DNA of 64,000 bases, from contig JAMWFC010000080.1 of the NCBI GenBank assembly GCA_027475525.1, positions 372,001 to 436,000 of the forward strand, read 5' to 3'. The first letter of the stretch is position 1, and every line of letters starts with the position of its first letter. This stretch comes from Macrolepiota albuminosa. Taxonomy: Eukaryota > Basidiomycota > Agaricomycetes > Agaricales > Agaricaceae. Below are positions 24,040 through 35,343 of this stretch, one piece after another. The notes under the pieces are model-generated. The model saw only the letters and a list, made by a program, of their open reading frames with translations. It was not told the origin of the DNA and did not search any database. Made by a program: the position numbers and the translations under genes.

Positions 24040-25170
24040 TGTCAGCTACCGTCCGCTGGCATGCCAGCAGACAGTGGACACTCACGCACCCTCTTTTTCC
24101 CCAGTGCCATCCTCTCCACTTCCCACACTACCTCACATGCACCCCGCTTCCCTCCTCCCTCCTGACCTAACGTCCGACATCTGCTACATCCACTGGCATA
24201 CCAGTGGACACCCATGCTCCTCCCCTTCTCTCTTTCCTCTCTTTCTTCCCACCCCCATTCCTCTTCCGCCACCCTCCACGCTCTTCAAAATGCCACCCCA
24301 TGCAGCGGACGCCCATATACCCTGTTTCCTTCTCTCCTGCCCTGATGCCAGATAATGCCAGGGGTTGCTGACAGATTCCCATAGATGCTGACAGATACTA
24401 GCAGATATCTGGTGGATGCCGACGGATGTACGATGGATGCCAATGGATGCCGACAAATGCCAGCGGGTCACGACGGCTGCCAGCTGATGGCCAGCTGATG
24501 GCTGCTAATGGCAACGCCCCTTTCAAGCCATAAAAACTCTTTCGGGAGGTATGCCACCCCTCTTCCACCTCAAAAAATCCATACAGGAACTTGCGGAAAC
24601 ATAGATGGGTGTCTGTTCATTGTGTTATCTGACCTTTGAATCTATCCATTAGTAACAGACCTGTGGTGCAATGATTAAATGTGCATTCCATTGCTGGAGG
24701 CTTTCCCAAGACCAGGGATTTGATTCCCCTCCACAGGCATATGGCAGGCAAGACAAAGTTACTTTTTTTCTTAGTCCAACTGGACCCTGTGAACCTGCAT
24801 AGGCCTCTGTGGATGTCTGCTGGTGCCTGCGCAGGCCTGTGTAGGCCTGCATAGGTTTGAGTCCGTCAACATATGTCTGTGTGAATGTCTGCTGGTGGCT
24901 TGTGTAGGCCTGCGTAGGTCTGCAGGGCCCTTTTGTAGACGTACGCTGGCATTGGAGGTGGAAAAAGGAGGGAAGGGGAGGCACACAGCCACGAGTTATT
25001 GCAGGGAGGAAGGGAGAGAGGAGGGAAGTGGAGAACCTCAAGGAGGGTTTATTCATGCCATGACGTCCACCAATGGAGGAGGTTTTCACTCATGGGCTGA
25101 TGCCTGCCAGCGGCCACTGACACACATTGATGTCCGCTAGTGTCCGCTGGCATCTGCTGGGCCTGCGTGC
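24040..25170. repeat. Degenerate low-complexity region built from short related words
   Basis: GATGCC, GCCGACGGATG, CCGCTGGCAT, TGCCAGC and TAGGCCTGC(G/A)TAGG recur in both orientations. Examples are the palindrome CCACTGGCATACCAGTGG (about 24197-24214) and a run of GATGCC-type words at 24385-24500. A plus-strand tRNA-like unit (24656-24740, A box TGGTGCAATGATTAA, B box GGATTTGATTCC, ends CCTGTGG/CCACAGG pairing) sits inside. Open frames here are low-complexity and I do not call them genes. Confidence 0.5.
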
Positions 25171-25369
25171 ACATGTGTATGCCTGTCTTTTATTGATCCA
25201 CTAGACCGTGTCATATAGCACATTGTGACATGTCCACAGCTCTGTATTCTATGGCACTGTGGGGACTGCTTTGCTCCAGTGTAGCAGACTCCGCTGGACA
25301 TGTATAGTACAGCACAAAGCAAGCTTCTGTACAACGTATGACACATACCATTGTGATGTCCTATCTTGA

Positions 25370-25760
25370 TTGTACAAGAAACAGAAACACAGTAGAAAAT
25401 TGCCAGATAAAGATTGTAGTAGAAAAGAAAAGAAGAAAGAAATATAAAAGATAAAAATAAAACAAGTCAACTAGGGAAAGTTGAAATAGGTCAATAAAGA
25501 AAGAGAGACAAGAGATAGAAGTGAGAAATAGGTTGAAAAGAAATCAAGATAAAGAATAGAAGAAATAGATACAAGTCAATTAGAACAAGTGCTATACAAA
25601 AGTCTGAGACAAGGGGTGAAAAAAATGAACTCAAGTAACAAGGACAAGTGCTATACAAGAAATTGAAACAAGAAATAAGAAATAGACACATACTAGTCAG
25701 GACAAGTATCACATAAGATTAAAATTTGAAATGCAAACAGAATTGATGATTCTAACAAAA
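25370..25760 (+). repeat. Purine-rich tract with degenerate repeats
   Basis: About 390 bp in which the plus strand is strongly biased to A and G (AGAAAAGAAGAAAGAAATA and similar). It contains imperfect copies of GACAAGTGCTATACAAGA at about 25590 and 25650. No gene is seen. Confidence 0.45.
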
Positions 25761-25819
25761 TAGCCACAAGATCAAAATTATTAAAATTGAAATGACAACA
25801 AGTAGCAACAGTGAGAAAT

Positions 25820-26070
25820 AAAAGCACTACACAAACCTGCTCAGCCACCAAATGAGCCATGTCAAAATATGTAGGGAAGTCATCTTTATTAATGAAACTG
25901 TTGATTAAAAAAATGCCAGTAATGAGATTGTCTTTTGAAAGATTGCAGCAAATTTAATGTTTGAGAGGTAGATTGGGCCCTTGAGGCTGTTCTGATATGA
26001 TAAGTGGGGAAAAAAAATAGGTCCTCTCAAAATGTGTTTAGTGTGAGCAAGAGTAAAGGAGCCAGACATG
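25820..26070 (-). pseudogene. 3' part of an unrecognised open frame split by element C
   Basis: Removing element C and one ACATG copy makes the minus frame of 48867-48484 continue into 26070-25820. It reads QQNLSWAH then MSGSFTLAHTKHILRGP and IYLSNIKFAAIFQKTISLL. The continuity shows a real reading frame existed before insertion. I do not recognise the family. It is probably another mobile-element remnant. Confidence 0.45.
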
Positions 26071-26302
26071 TGTAACGAAGTTACGGCTTTTGTGAGCTTA
26101 GAATCACACTGCACAGAATCAGACCAGTCCGGTCTATTAACAATGTAGTGTAATACAAGAATAAGCTGCTTATTAAGCAGCATGTATGTATGTATTTATA
26201 ATTATGTAAATATTATTATATTATAATAAATATAATATAATATTCTAAGTATATAGTAAGTAAACGCTATGTGGCCAATGCCACATAGCAGACTACGCTA
26301 CA
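26071..26302 (-). repeat. 3' LTR of element C
   Basis: Starts TGTAACG and ends CGCTACA. It contains the perfect palindrome GCTGCTTATTAAGCAGC and a hairpin GCTATGTGGC/GCCACATAGC near the end. It is preceded by duplication ACATG. Confidence 0.9.
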
Positions 26303-26311
26303 CACACCCCA

Positions 26312-26465
26312 ATTAGACCAAATTACGGTCTCAACACACTCTGATGGTCAGGCTGTTGGTAAGTCAGGAATGGGGGCAATTGGAGAGTATTAGACCAAAT
26401 TACGGTCTCAACACACTCTGATGGTCAGGCTGTTGGTAAGTCAGGAATGGGGGCAATTGGAGAGT
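26312..26465. repeat. Exact 77-bp tandem duplication (1 of 5)
   Basis: Bases 26312-26388 repeat exactly at 26389-26465. The matching run at offset 77 is exactly 77. It lies just inside the left LTR of element C. Confidence 0.95.
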
Positions 26466-29400
26466 CCCAGGCTCCTGGAATGGATCAGCAGTCACATCAT
26501 CCATATTATAGTCGAGGAGTTTATCCTTGGATGCAGGCTTGTGAGAGGTGCCTGATAGCTCTGCCAGAGGCAGGGAGTTGTTATAGTCCTGTAGCAGAGA
26601 CAGCATAATAGTGGGGTCAAAAGTTAGCCTCAGAGTAGGAGGTTGAGGATCAGAGAGATTCCCATTGTTGGATGGGTACTGGCACATTCAGATCTCTTAG
26701 GCATGAATGTCTTGCCCAATAAGGAGATACATCCCCTTGATGAATGTGTTGTCAAATGCATGACAACTCTCCTGTTGCTGGAGCATTAATCGTTGGTGGT
26801 TGCCAATAGTGGCTTCACGCCACCCATCCCACTAAGCAAGGGACTGAGATGTCCCATAGTAATTGAGATATTGCAGCCTCTCGTCATCAATGGCAGCCAC
26901 CTTGTTGTAGAGCCGGCTGTCACTGAAGAAAATGTGGGCCAAGTAGGTGACCCCATAGGTGAACGCATGGTCAGCCCAGCTGACCAGAATTTGATTGTGA
27001 AGAAGGATGCGTAATGTGTCCGAAGTGATGAAGACAGAAGCTGAAGCTTCTGGAATGTTCACAGCCTGAGCCTCAAAGGTCAGGTCCTTGGTGGAAAGGG
27101 GTGCAAAGGATTGCCCCGTAGCCACCTCATATTCGGCAACAGCCTCTTTATAGAGGCCTGGCCATGCAAAGACATAAGCCAGGTGCTTGTGCACCATAGA
27201 TTTGGAGGGGTGGCTCATGCAGAGAGCACATACAAGCGCAAATCTGAAGAGGCTGTGCCAATGGATGCACATGGCATGGTCCATGGCCAGACCGGTCCAC
27301 ATGTTGGGTGTCTCAGGATGCCCATAGAGAAGGGCATATGAGCCCAGATAGTCCAAAGCAAAAAGTTGCTTTGAGTCAGGGGGAGTCAGGCCGACAAAGG
27401 CCAGCCTCCCACTTTCCTTGTGATGGTAGATCCACAAAGGAGCAATCATCTGCAGAACTTTCTCCCACTCCTCCGAACTCGCAAAAGGTACTGCAATGGT
27501 TTTGTACAGGACCTTGTTGAGTAGTTGAGACATTGCTCTGTCTCGGGCTGTGGGGTGACAATTTATAGTCACCCGTTTGAATTCGTTGAACAAGAGGTAG
27601 CCCAACTGACACTGACAAATCGGCATAAACTGGTTGTTCACCAGTGCATGGAGCCTGTGGAGCTCTCAAGGGCTGTGGGGAAACCCACGAGATGCAACTT
27701 GGTACACCTTACTGTTATGGGGCATATGTGCAGCATTGCCCTCTTTGTCGGCCTCGAAGGCCCTGGCTGCACAGGCTTCCTGCCTGACAAAGATAGTGTT
27801 GGTCACTAGTGACCAATAGAATTGGGGAGACAACCCTGCACCAAAGAACGAGTTCTGATGCTTGACAGTATGATCACAATAGATCACAATGCTGAGTGCA
27901 TCAGGGATGCGCCCAGTCTTATCCTCAAGGAGGGCAGCTCCTCGTTTGGCGCTATCTTGCACCCAACGGTCCATCTTGGCCCATCAATTACTGTTATGCT
28001 GCTCGTGTACTATACATTGTGCCGCAGTTTTGTGCAGCACCAGGGATTCCATACGAGCCTCTTCAGGCTCCTCATACCATTCATCATTGGAGGGCAGGGA
28101 TGGCAGCCTCTCCTGACCAGTTGTCTCCGAATGTGGGTCCATCACCCACACACATCAAAGGTATTGAACAGGAGGGCCCTCTACCAGTACAGTGGATAAG
28201 AAGGGGATGTTAGCCCCTGGGGCCCCTTTCAGGGCATCCTTGGGGAAGTGCATGTTAATGTATGCGTGCCTTTCCAGGTTCTTACTCTGACAATCCTTTC
28301 AGGGTTGCAAGGCCTTTGCCTCAGTGGAGCATGTACTGACGTCCCGAAAACTCTGCTCCCCTCACTGCATGGTGGATACCACAGATAATAGTTGCAAGGA
28401 TGTGACCTCAGATGCGCCACTAGCGAGGTGCTGGATCAGCCAGGAGGTGGCTGGAGCAGGGACATCTTCATAGGAGAAAATGTCCTACCCTAGATTGGCC
28501 TCCCAGCTGGGTATGGCAATGCTCAACTGAGTTGAGCGAGAGGGCATGTCCTCCACTCCTTGCCGACATGCCCTTTTGCTGGAGTCAGTGTCCTGACTTG
28601 GGGGTGTAGTCTGCCGCTTACAAGCAGCCAATAGGGCAAGGAGATTAGTCTTGTGCTAAGTGTGCATGTGATCCATGTTGTCCATCATCTGGCTGATGAG
28701 GATGATGGCCTCCGCATTGCAGAGGAATGACAACTCTGCGGGTATGTTGTACCCATTGTCTCCCAGGCATTGGAGGAGGGTAGCCAGGACTAAGTCCTGG
28801 TTGAGACTGGGCTTGATAGCCCATGCTTTTTCTTTATCACATCAAGGACACAACTCTTGTTCCAAGCTGGGCTTAGGTTGGTGCAGCATCTCCAGCCACT
28901 GTAACAAGAAGAGCCTAGCCAGGCTCTCCATTGGCGCATCAGCCAAAGAGGTGGTGCCTTGTTCTGTATTGAGAGTTTCTGTGCTCTCAATGGCCATGTG
29001 GGCCTGCCCAAGAGATGCTTGGCATCTCTCTAAGTTGTCAGCCAGTACTGTGGTCAACAGAGAAGCTGGCTTGCCTCCCTTGGCTAGCCCCTCATACGAG
29101 GCATCATACTGGGGCATCGCATCCCAAGCCCTCATCTAAGCTGGGGGGTACGGCATCATTATGGGCACACCACCCATGCCAGGGTAGTACACCGGGGTGG
29201 TAAACTGGGGAAAAGGATGTGTCCCCAGTGGCCCTGTTGCCAGTACAGAGGCAAGCTGCCTCCATCCTGACATCGCTTGGGGGCTGACAAGCCTCTGTAC
29301 TGGTGTTGCTGGGATTGGCCCTCAGCATGATGTGGCACATAAGCACCTGCTACTGATTGTTGGGGCTGATAGCCACCCATAGGTGCATTTTGGGGCATAA

Positions 29401-29645
29401 AGTTGCCCTGCATGAGTTGGTGTGGCTAATAGCCACTGATCACCAGCTGCTGCAGCGGATAGCCCACTGCTGGTTGTTGCTGCTGCTGTGAGAAGCCCAC
29501 AGCCTGTTGCAATTGTCCTCACTGGGGCGCATTGTGGGTCAGTGGGGGAGCCATCTGCCCCCTCCCCTTCAGCCAATGGTAAGACTGACGGTGCAAACTC
29601 AAACTGCTGCTGCTGCTCACTTGGGTCCACAGACATGTTGTCCAT
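26400..29645 (-). pseudogene. ORF3 of element C: large extra reading frame downstream of pol, function unknown
   Basis: The frame starts at ATG about 29645 in a good context (ACCATGG), with a Q/P/Y-rich head (PSEQQQQFEFAP, GGYQPQQSVAGAYVPHH). It continues for roughly 1000 codons in pieces: 29645-29500, 29413-29159, 29135-28842, 28199-27666 region, 27641-26832 and 26687-26400. The best-kept piece (270 codons) reads YLLFNEFKRVTINCHPTARD, QMIAPLWIYHHKESGRLAFV, LFALDYLGSYALLYGHPE and ILLHNQILVSWADHAFTYGV. There is no signal peptide or membrane anchor as in env. I do not recognise the domain. Stops and frameshifts separate the pieces. It lies in sense orientation after the chromodomain and before the 3' LTR. 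Confidence 0.6.
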
Positions 29646-29759
29646 GGTTGAGGAAAAAAAGGAAAAAAAGAAATTTTGAATTCTAGACATGTCTCAGCCA
29701 CAGTTGCTGACCAACTCAGCCAAGCTGCAATCAGCACTGCCAATCATTAGGCGCTGGCA

Positions 29760-32700
29760 CGCTTACCTAACTGATGTGGGTGCTTAATGCTCTTCAACTC
29801 CAAATAACGGTCAAGTGCTGCCAACTTGGAGCAATGAGAGTATGGCTCCCATGTTGTGTTCCTGAGGGACCACCATACCTCAAACTTGAGCATATTCTGC
29901 TCAGTCCACCGGTGCCCCTATGATGCACTCGACAAACCATTTGTCATCATCTTGTGCTCCAAAGTCATAGGGGCCCAGGGTCGCCCTGTTAGAGAATAGT
30001 GCATTGTTGGATGCGCTATATGGTCGCAACAGCGACACATGGAACTTTGGAACGATTCATTGTTCCTGTAGTGCCTGAGGCAGCTCCAGCACATAGTTGG
30101 AGGTACTTGGCTCTGCATCCAGCATGCGGTATAGGCCTACCCATTTCAGGCAGAGTTTACTTGCCCGTCTCTTTGGAAGTTTCAGGTTATGCGTTGACAG
30201 ATAGACCAACACTCCTACTAATATTGGCGGGTCTGTTTGCCTACAGTAATTGGCATTTTTTGCCTGAAAAACTCATGTCTCAATGATGGCATCATGCACC
30301 GCCACAATATTCTCCAGGGCTTGCCTGGCAAACTTGACAACTCCTCGGTGGGCCACCACATCCACACGAATTTCATGCAGCATAGAGGGCAAGTACCCTC
30401 CATTGAGCTCAAAGGGCATATACCCTGTCATATCTGAGATACTCGCATTAGTCGCAAACTCAGTGAGTGGACACCAGTCCACCCAGTCTTGTTGATCAGG
30501 GTGAACAACTGCCCTCAAGATCTGGCCTATACTGCAGTTGGCCCACTCAGTCTGCCCATCCGTTTGAGGATGGAATGACGTCGACATGAGGAGTCTAGCT
30601 CTTAACAGCTTGTGAAGTTCCCTCCACTATTGAGATGTGACTTTGAGTCATGGTCGCTCACGATAGTACTAGACAGCCCATGCAGCCTAATGATCTCCCT
30701 AAGGTAGATCCACGACAGCTCCTTAGCTGTCAGCATAGTTCACACCGGTATAAGGTGCACCATGCTTGTCATGCGGCATATCACCACCCAGAAGTAATTG
30801 AACCCTCTAGACTTGGGAAAGAGACCTACAAAGTCCATTCCAATAGAGTCCCAAGGTTTTACTGGCACAGGTAGCTGGTGTAACTTCCTGGCAGGAGCTC
30901 CAGGGGTCAACTTTGCCCTCTAACACGCTGTGCATGATGCGCAGAACTTGGTAACCTCTTGGGCCATACATGGCCACCAGTACCATCTATAGATTTATCC
31001 CAATATTTGTGCAGCACTGAAGTGCCCCACCAGTGCATGGGCCTGGTCCAGTATTCACATAACAATAGTTCATGTATGGGGAAGGCAGACCACTGCCACT
31101 CCTTGACGGTTTTCTATTATGATCAGTCCGCCAGGCCCCTGCTGGAACTGAGGGTGGTCGTTGGGATTGGTGATTATCTCGGTGGAAAGAGAATCATGCC
31201 CATATGCCCGCACTACTTCTACGTGGAAGTCGTCATTGCCCAGGCTAGGAGGCTGGGACGAAGGCAATTCACCTTCAAGCATCTCAGCCAGAGTAACGGG
31301 TCTATCAGGGCGCTTGTGTTCCCCAGATGCCTCTGGATCCATGACTTCATGCTCCTTGAGCAGTTGGGTGGCTACGTCCCACTCTTCATGCTGCTCCCTG
31401 AGGTAAGTACTTCATCTCCGTTCATTGTTGTGCATTGCACATACATCCAGGACATGCTCCCTGATTTCCTGGTACTGGTGGAGAGGTAAATCCTCCCTGT
31501 CTGGGTCTATGCAGCAGTCTGCCTGCACATACTCATGAGGCTCATAAGCCTCCCTGACTACATCATTCTCAAAGTAGCAAGACAAGCAGTCTGCCACTTT
31601 ATTGAGTTTACCTTTAACATAGGTGATGTCAAACTGGTATCTTGACATGTAGTCGATCCAACATTGCTGACGCGGCAACAAGTTCACCTGAGTTTTGAGA
31701 AAACTCAAGTGCCTTGTGATCGGTTATGGTATGGATGGGATATTCCATCAGCTTATCCTCCCACTTGAGGAGGGCCTCAAGTATAGCTAGGGTCTCTAGC
31801 TCATGCACAGCATAGTTTTGCTGGGCAGTCGTGAACTTTTTCAACATAAACTCTGCTGGGTGGCACATCTGCCAGCTACTCCTCTGGCCATACATGGCAC
31901 CAATGCCTGTCTTAGACATGTCACAAATGAGCCATATAGGCTTGTCCCATCTAGGGTTGATTGGTCAAATAACTGGAGTCTTTGTACAGATCCATTTGAC
32001 CATTTTAAAGCACCGCTGGTACAGCGGCCTCCAAGTAAACAGTGACCCATTCTGTGTCATGGCTATAAGTGGCCCAGTATAGGCAGTGACATTGGGCAAG
32101 AAGCTCGATATGTAGTTGACAAGGCCAACAAATCGTTGGATGTCATTGTAGTTTTGTGGCGTGCGCCACTCCTGAATGCGATCAAGCTTGTCCTGATTGG
32201 GGTGTATACCCTGCTCATCGATGACATGCCCTAGGCAGTCTATACTCTGAGCATAGAGCTCACAATTTCTTCCACTTCAAGTACAACTTGTACTTGCGTA
32301 GTCGTTCGAACATGACTCTGAGGTGCTGCTCATGCTCCTCCATAGAATCTGAATAGATGAATATATTATCTAAGTAGATGTGCATAAAGCGTCCTATCAT
32401 GTCTTGAAAAATAGAGGTCATGAGCCTCTGAAAGGTTGCAGGGGCATTACAGTCCCCGATCTGCATTATGTTGCTTGTAAACGTGCCGATGATTGATGCA
32501 AATATGGTCTTGGGTACATCTTCAGTGCGGATGCACACCTGCTCATAGGCATCAATAAGGTCAATCTTTGAGCAATACTTTGCCCAAGCCACGTCTTTCT
32601 GGATCGCCTCCTGATCTGGTAAAGGCATTACATTCTTTATGGTATTGTCATTGCGCTGATGTGCATCAAGAGCTGTTTGAAGGATTCCGTCCTTCTTCGG

Positions 32701-34057
32701 GATGCACAGTAATGGTGCAGCCTGAGCAGTGGTGCATGGTGACCACCACTGAGCATTCAAGTAGCTATTAGTTTTATCATGTAATTGCTCCTAGAGTGCG
32801 TGTGGGCAGCACGGCAAGTGGTACTTGTATTGCTTGCTCTCGTCTATGAGATTAATCTCATGGTTCACTTCCTGCCAGGGCAGGAGCTCCTCCTTGGTCC
32901 CATTGACCATATCAGCGAATTCCTCTTGCCATTGCTGATGCAACTGAGATATATTTTCCTCACAAAGGCTTGTCACCTTCTGTTTCCCCTTTGGACATAC
33001 CGGGGAAAGTACCTCCACCATTTCTGATGGTGGCTGAGGCTGCGGTGCATATTGCTCACAAATTGTGAGCACCCAATTAACACTGTCATTGGGTATATGC
33101 AGTCTCAGTGGGAGATCCACTACCGCTGCCTTACAAGCCACAAGGCTTGTCCCTTCACGTATGAGTGAATATGCTATGGACACTTTGTCTGAAGCTGGCT
33201 GGCAATACGCTGGTGTGATGGTCATCCATTGCTGGTGCACATTTCACGCACATGTGGCTGCCACCAGTTCATTCCATTCCTGTGGCATTTGAGGATCGTA
33301 TGCCCAGTCATACTCAGGAAGAGGAGCTGGTTGCTCCCATAAGGACTGTGTGTCCTCACAGTATGAGGCTTCCACCTCTTGGTTGCTGTCCCTCAAGTCA
33401 TCTAACTTGACTCAGGAGGACGTAGGTGGACATACATCCACTGAGTCCTCAGGCTTGTTTGCCTTCCACTGTTGTCTATCTGGAGGCTTCACACCTCGAA
33501 CATCATGAGCTAGTATTTGCTCATCTCTCATCTTGGAGGCTTGATACTCCTCCTCGCTCATCATCACCACGTTGTGGTCTGAGCTCAGCCCAAGCATAGC
33601 CTGAACTTCCTCATCCACATCCTCCACCGTCAGCACCTTGCACTGGCTGAGTCAAGGAGAATCCTTGCGCTTCTCTGTAGTGCGGTGACATTGCAGACAA
33701 TTATCAGTGTCGTCTGCTATAGCCTGTTCAGCTGGGATTACTTTCCCATTCACTAGCACCTGACAGTGCTCAAAGTCTAGCATGACTTTGTTATGCCACA
33801 TGGATGGTGTTTCCAGTATCATATCATAGCAATCAAAGTTTGCTACATCCATGTATTTCTGGCTATATGAGCCCGGTGTCTGGACAGTTACATTCATCCC
33901 ATACTGCACCATAGCGTGGCTTCCTACCATGCCCAGCTGCAACGCCAATGGCATATCTAACTCCTGTATGGTGATTCCATACACGTGAGCAAACTGGGGT
34001 GTTATACTGGAAGTAATACTCTCAGAGTCCCATAAAGTCCAGGCTTTGTGGCCATCT
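29760..34057 (-). pseudogene. pol of element C: protease, RT, RNase H, integrase, chromodomain (decayed)
   Basis: The protease (34057-33652, with its first codons now beyond element B) has LWDSESITSSITPQFAHVYG, where the D-S-G of the active site is D-S-E. RT (about 33000-32260) shows PLLCIPKKDGILQT and YLDNIFIYSD, so the YxDD box is YLDN (32365-32367, GAT to AAT). RNase H (31919-31629) has FTTAQQNYAVHELETLAILE and ITDHKALEF. Integrase (31400-30273) has STSFHPQTDGQTEWAN, and PFELNGGYLPS follows. The chromodomain (about 29970-29770) reads EVWWSLRNTTWEPYSHCSK. Stops and frameshifts occur throughout. This is a Ty3/gypsy chromovirus-like pol. Confidence 0.85.
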
Positions 34058-34061
34058 ACGT
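34058..34061. other. Target-site duplication of element B (left copy)
   Basis: ACGT here and at 45629-45632. Removing element B and one copy restores the element C protease frame (YVDVDGHKAWTLWDSES). Confidence 0.8.
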
Positions 34062-34184
34062 TGATGACGCCCAAAGTTTGGTCAGCAACAAATGTAACAG
34101 TAGTGTTACCGTACCAAGAGTTTGCGTTGGGCACGCTATAAGTGATGTGAGGAGTCCCGGGCAGGTCCCAGAGAACGCGCCTGT

Positions 34185-34341
34185 GAAAAAGGGGAAAAGT
34201 CGGTAACGAGGTCGGCAAGTGTCAAGCGCTAAGGTAAAGCGCCTATGAAAGAGCGGTAAGCGAAAAAGGGGAAAAGTCGGTAACGAGGTCGGCAAGTGTC
34301 AAGCGCTAAGGTAAAGCGCCTATGAAAGAGCGGTAAGCGAA
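34185..34341. repeat. 77-bp tandem duplication (2 of 5)
   Basis: Offset 77 with a matching run of 80. A single copy is present in the other LTR. Confidence 0.95.
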
Positions 34342-34777
34342 CACGGCAAGGGTAAGCGGCAAGAGCACGATAAGCTTAGCGAAGTCTAAGCGTTGATAAT
34401 GCCTGCCGTAGTTGCAAGGCACGAGTATGTCGAGTGTTGGCGAGCGTCTGTAACTGCCGATGAGTTTGCCGTTGCCGACCGTAGCGTAAATGAGCTCTTG
34501 AGCGTAAGGGAGACTGAAGAAAGGGGAGTAGTGAACTTCTGGTCTATTGTTCTCTGATGTGATGGTCTATGTACAAGTCGGTAAGTACTTTTATACTACA
34601 ATGAGTTCGCCGTCGCCAGTGGCTAATGACGCCAGAGTGCGGTAAACTAGAAAATTTCAAAGGGGTAGCTCCAACGGTTTCAGATCCCTACCGTCCATTC
34701 AAGAGCCTTAGCGACGCCAGGCGACAGATCGCGAAGCTAAACCATCAATTCATCACCCTTCTGTCTGTCCAAAGTGC

Positions 34778-34933
34778 TTAGCGATGTCAGGCGCCGAATC
34801 GAGACGCTAAGCGGTGTCAGACGCCAAGGTCAAACGCCAAGCTGTCCGTCAGTTTTAGCGATGTCAGGCGCCGAATCGAGACGCTAAGCGGTGTCAGACG
34901 CCAAGGTCAAACGCCAAGCTGTCCGTCAGTTTT
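34778..34933. repeat. 77-bp tandem duplication (3 of 5)
   Basis: Offset 77 with a matching run of 79. A single copy is present in the other LTR. Confidence 0.95.
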
Positions 34934-35174
34934 TAATAGATCATCAGGCTTCTCACTAAGCGCTGTCGTCAGTGACTGATGCCATCTGTCAGTTGTCATT
35001 CTTGCTGCCGTCGGCGCTATCACTGATCGGATCTGCTTCTTGCCGTGCGCGGCCATCAGAAATGGCTTAAAATAGGTAGAACGCATGCGCTAAGTTCGGA
35101 ACAAGTGCGGCAAGGTTTCCGGAGCTGGTGCCGAGCCTGCCGTTGATGCGCCTAGCTTGTATAGGGTCCTATCA

Positions 35175-35187
35175 TCTCCCCCCAACT
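35175..35187 (-). promoter_or_regulatory. Polypurine tract of element B
   Basis: On the minus strand TTGGGGGGAGA stands directly before the 3' LTR start TGATAGG. This is the expected site for plus-strand priming. Confidence 0.75.
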
Positions 35188-35343
35188 GAAAAATTGACTG
35201 TCCTCAGTCACCAAATAAGGCTACCGTTACCGCTTTTGTGACAAGTGGTCCGTGCGTTCTTGAGATTTGGTTTATAGTCCTGGCGCATGAGTGTGGACTT
35301 CGTTTCTTCTCCCCATCTTTTCCTGGCGCTCAATTTAAATAAA

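Larger units (their letters stand above)
34062..35174 (-). repeat. 3' LTR of element B (1113 bp as given, 959 without two 77-bp duplications)
   Basis: Partner of 44670-45628. Rich in short GCGCTAAG/GGTAAGC-type words. Contains duplications at 34185-34341 and 34778-34933 that are absent from the other LTR. Confidence 0.93.

Noticed and set aside
24042..24471. Overlapping Gly/Arg/Trp-rich and His/Pro-rich open frames
   Set aside because: Low-complexity sequence gives long chance frames on both strands.
23279..24740. tRNA genes
   Set aside because: A and B boxes are present, but acceptor and anticodon stems do not pair properly. The repeated, diverged nature fits SINEs better.
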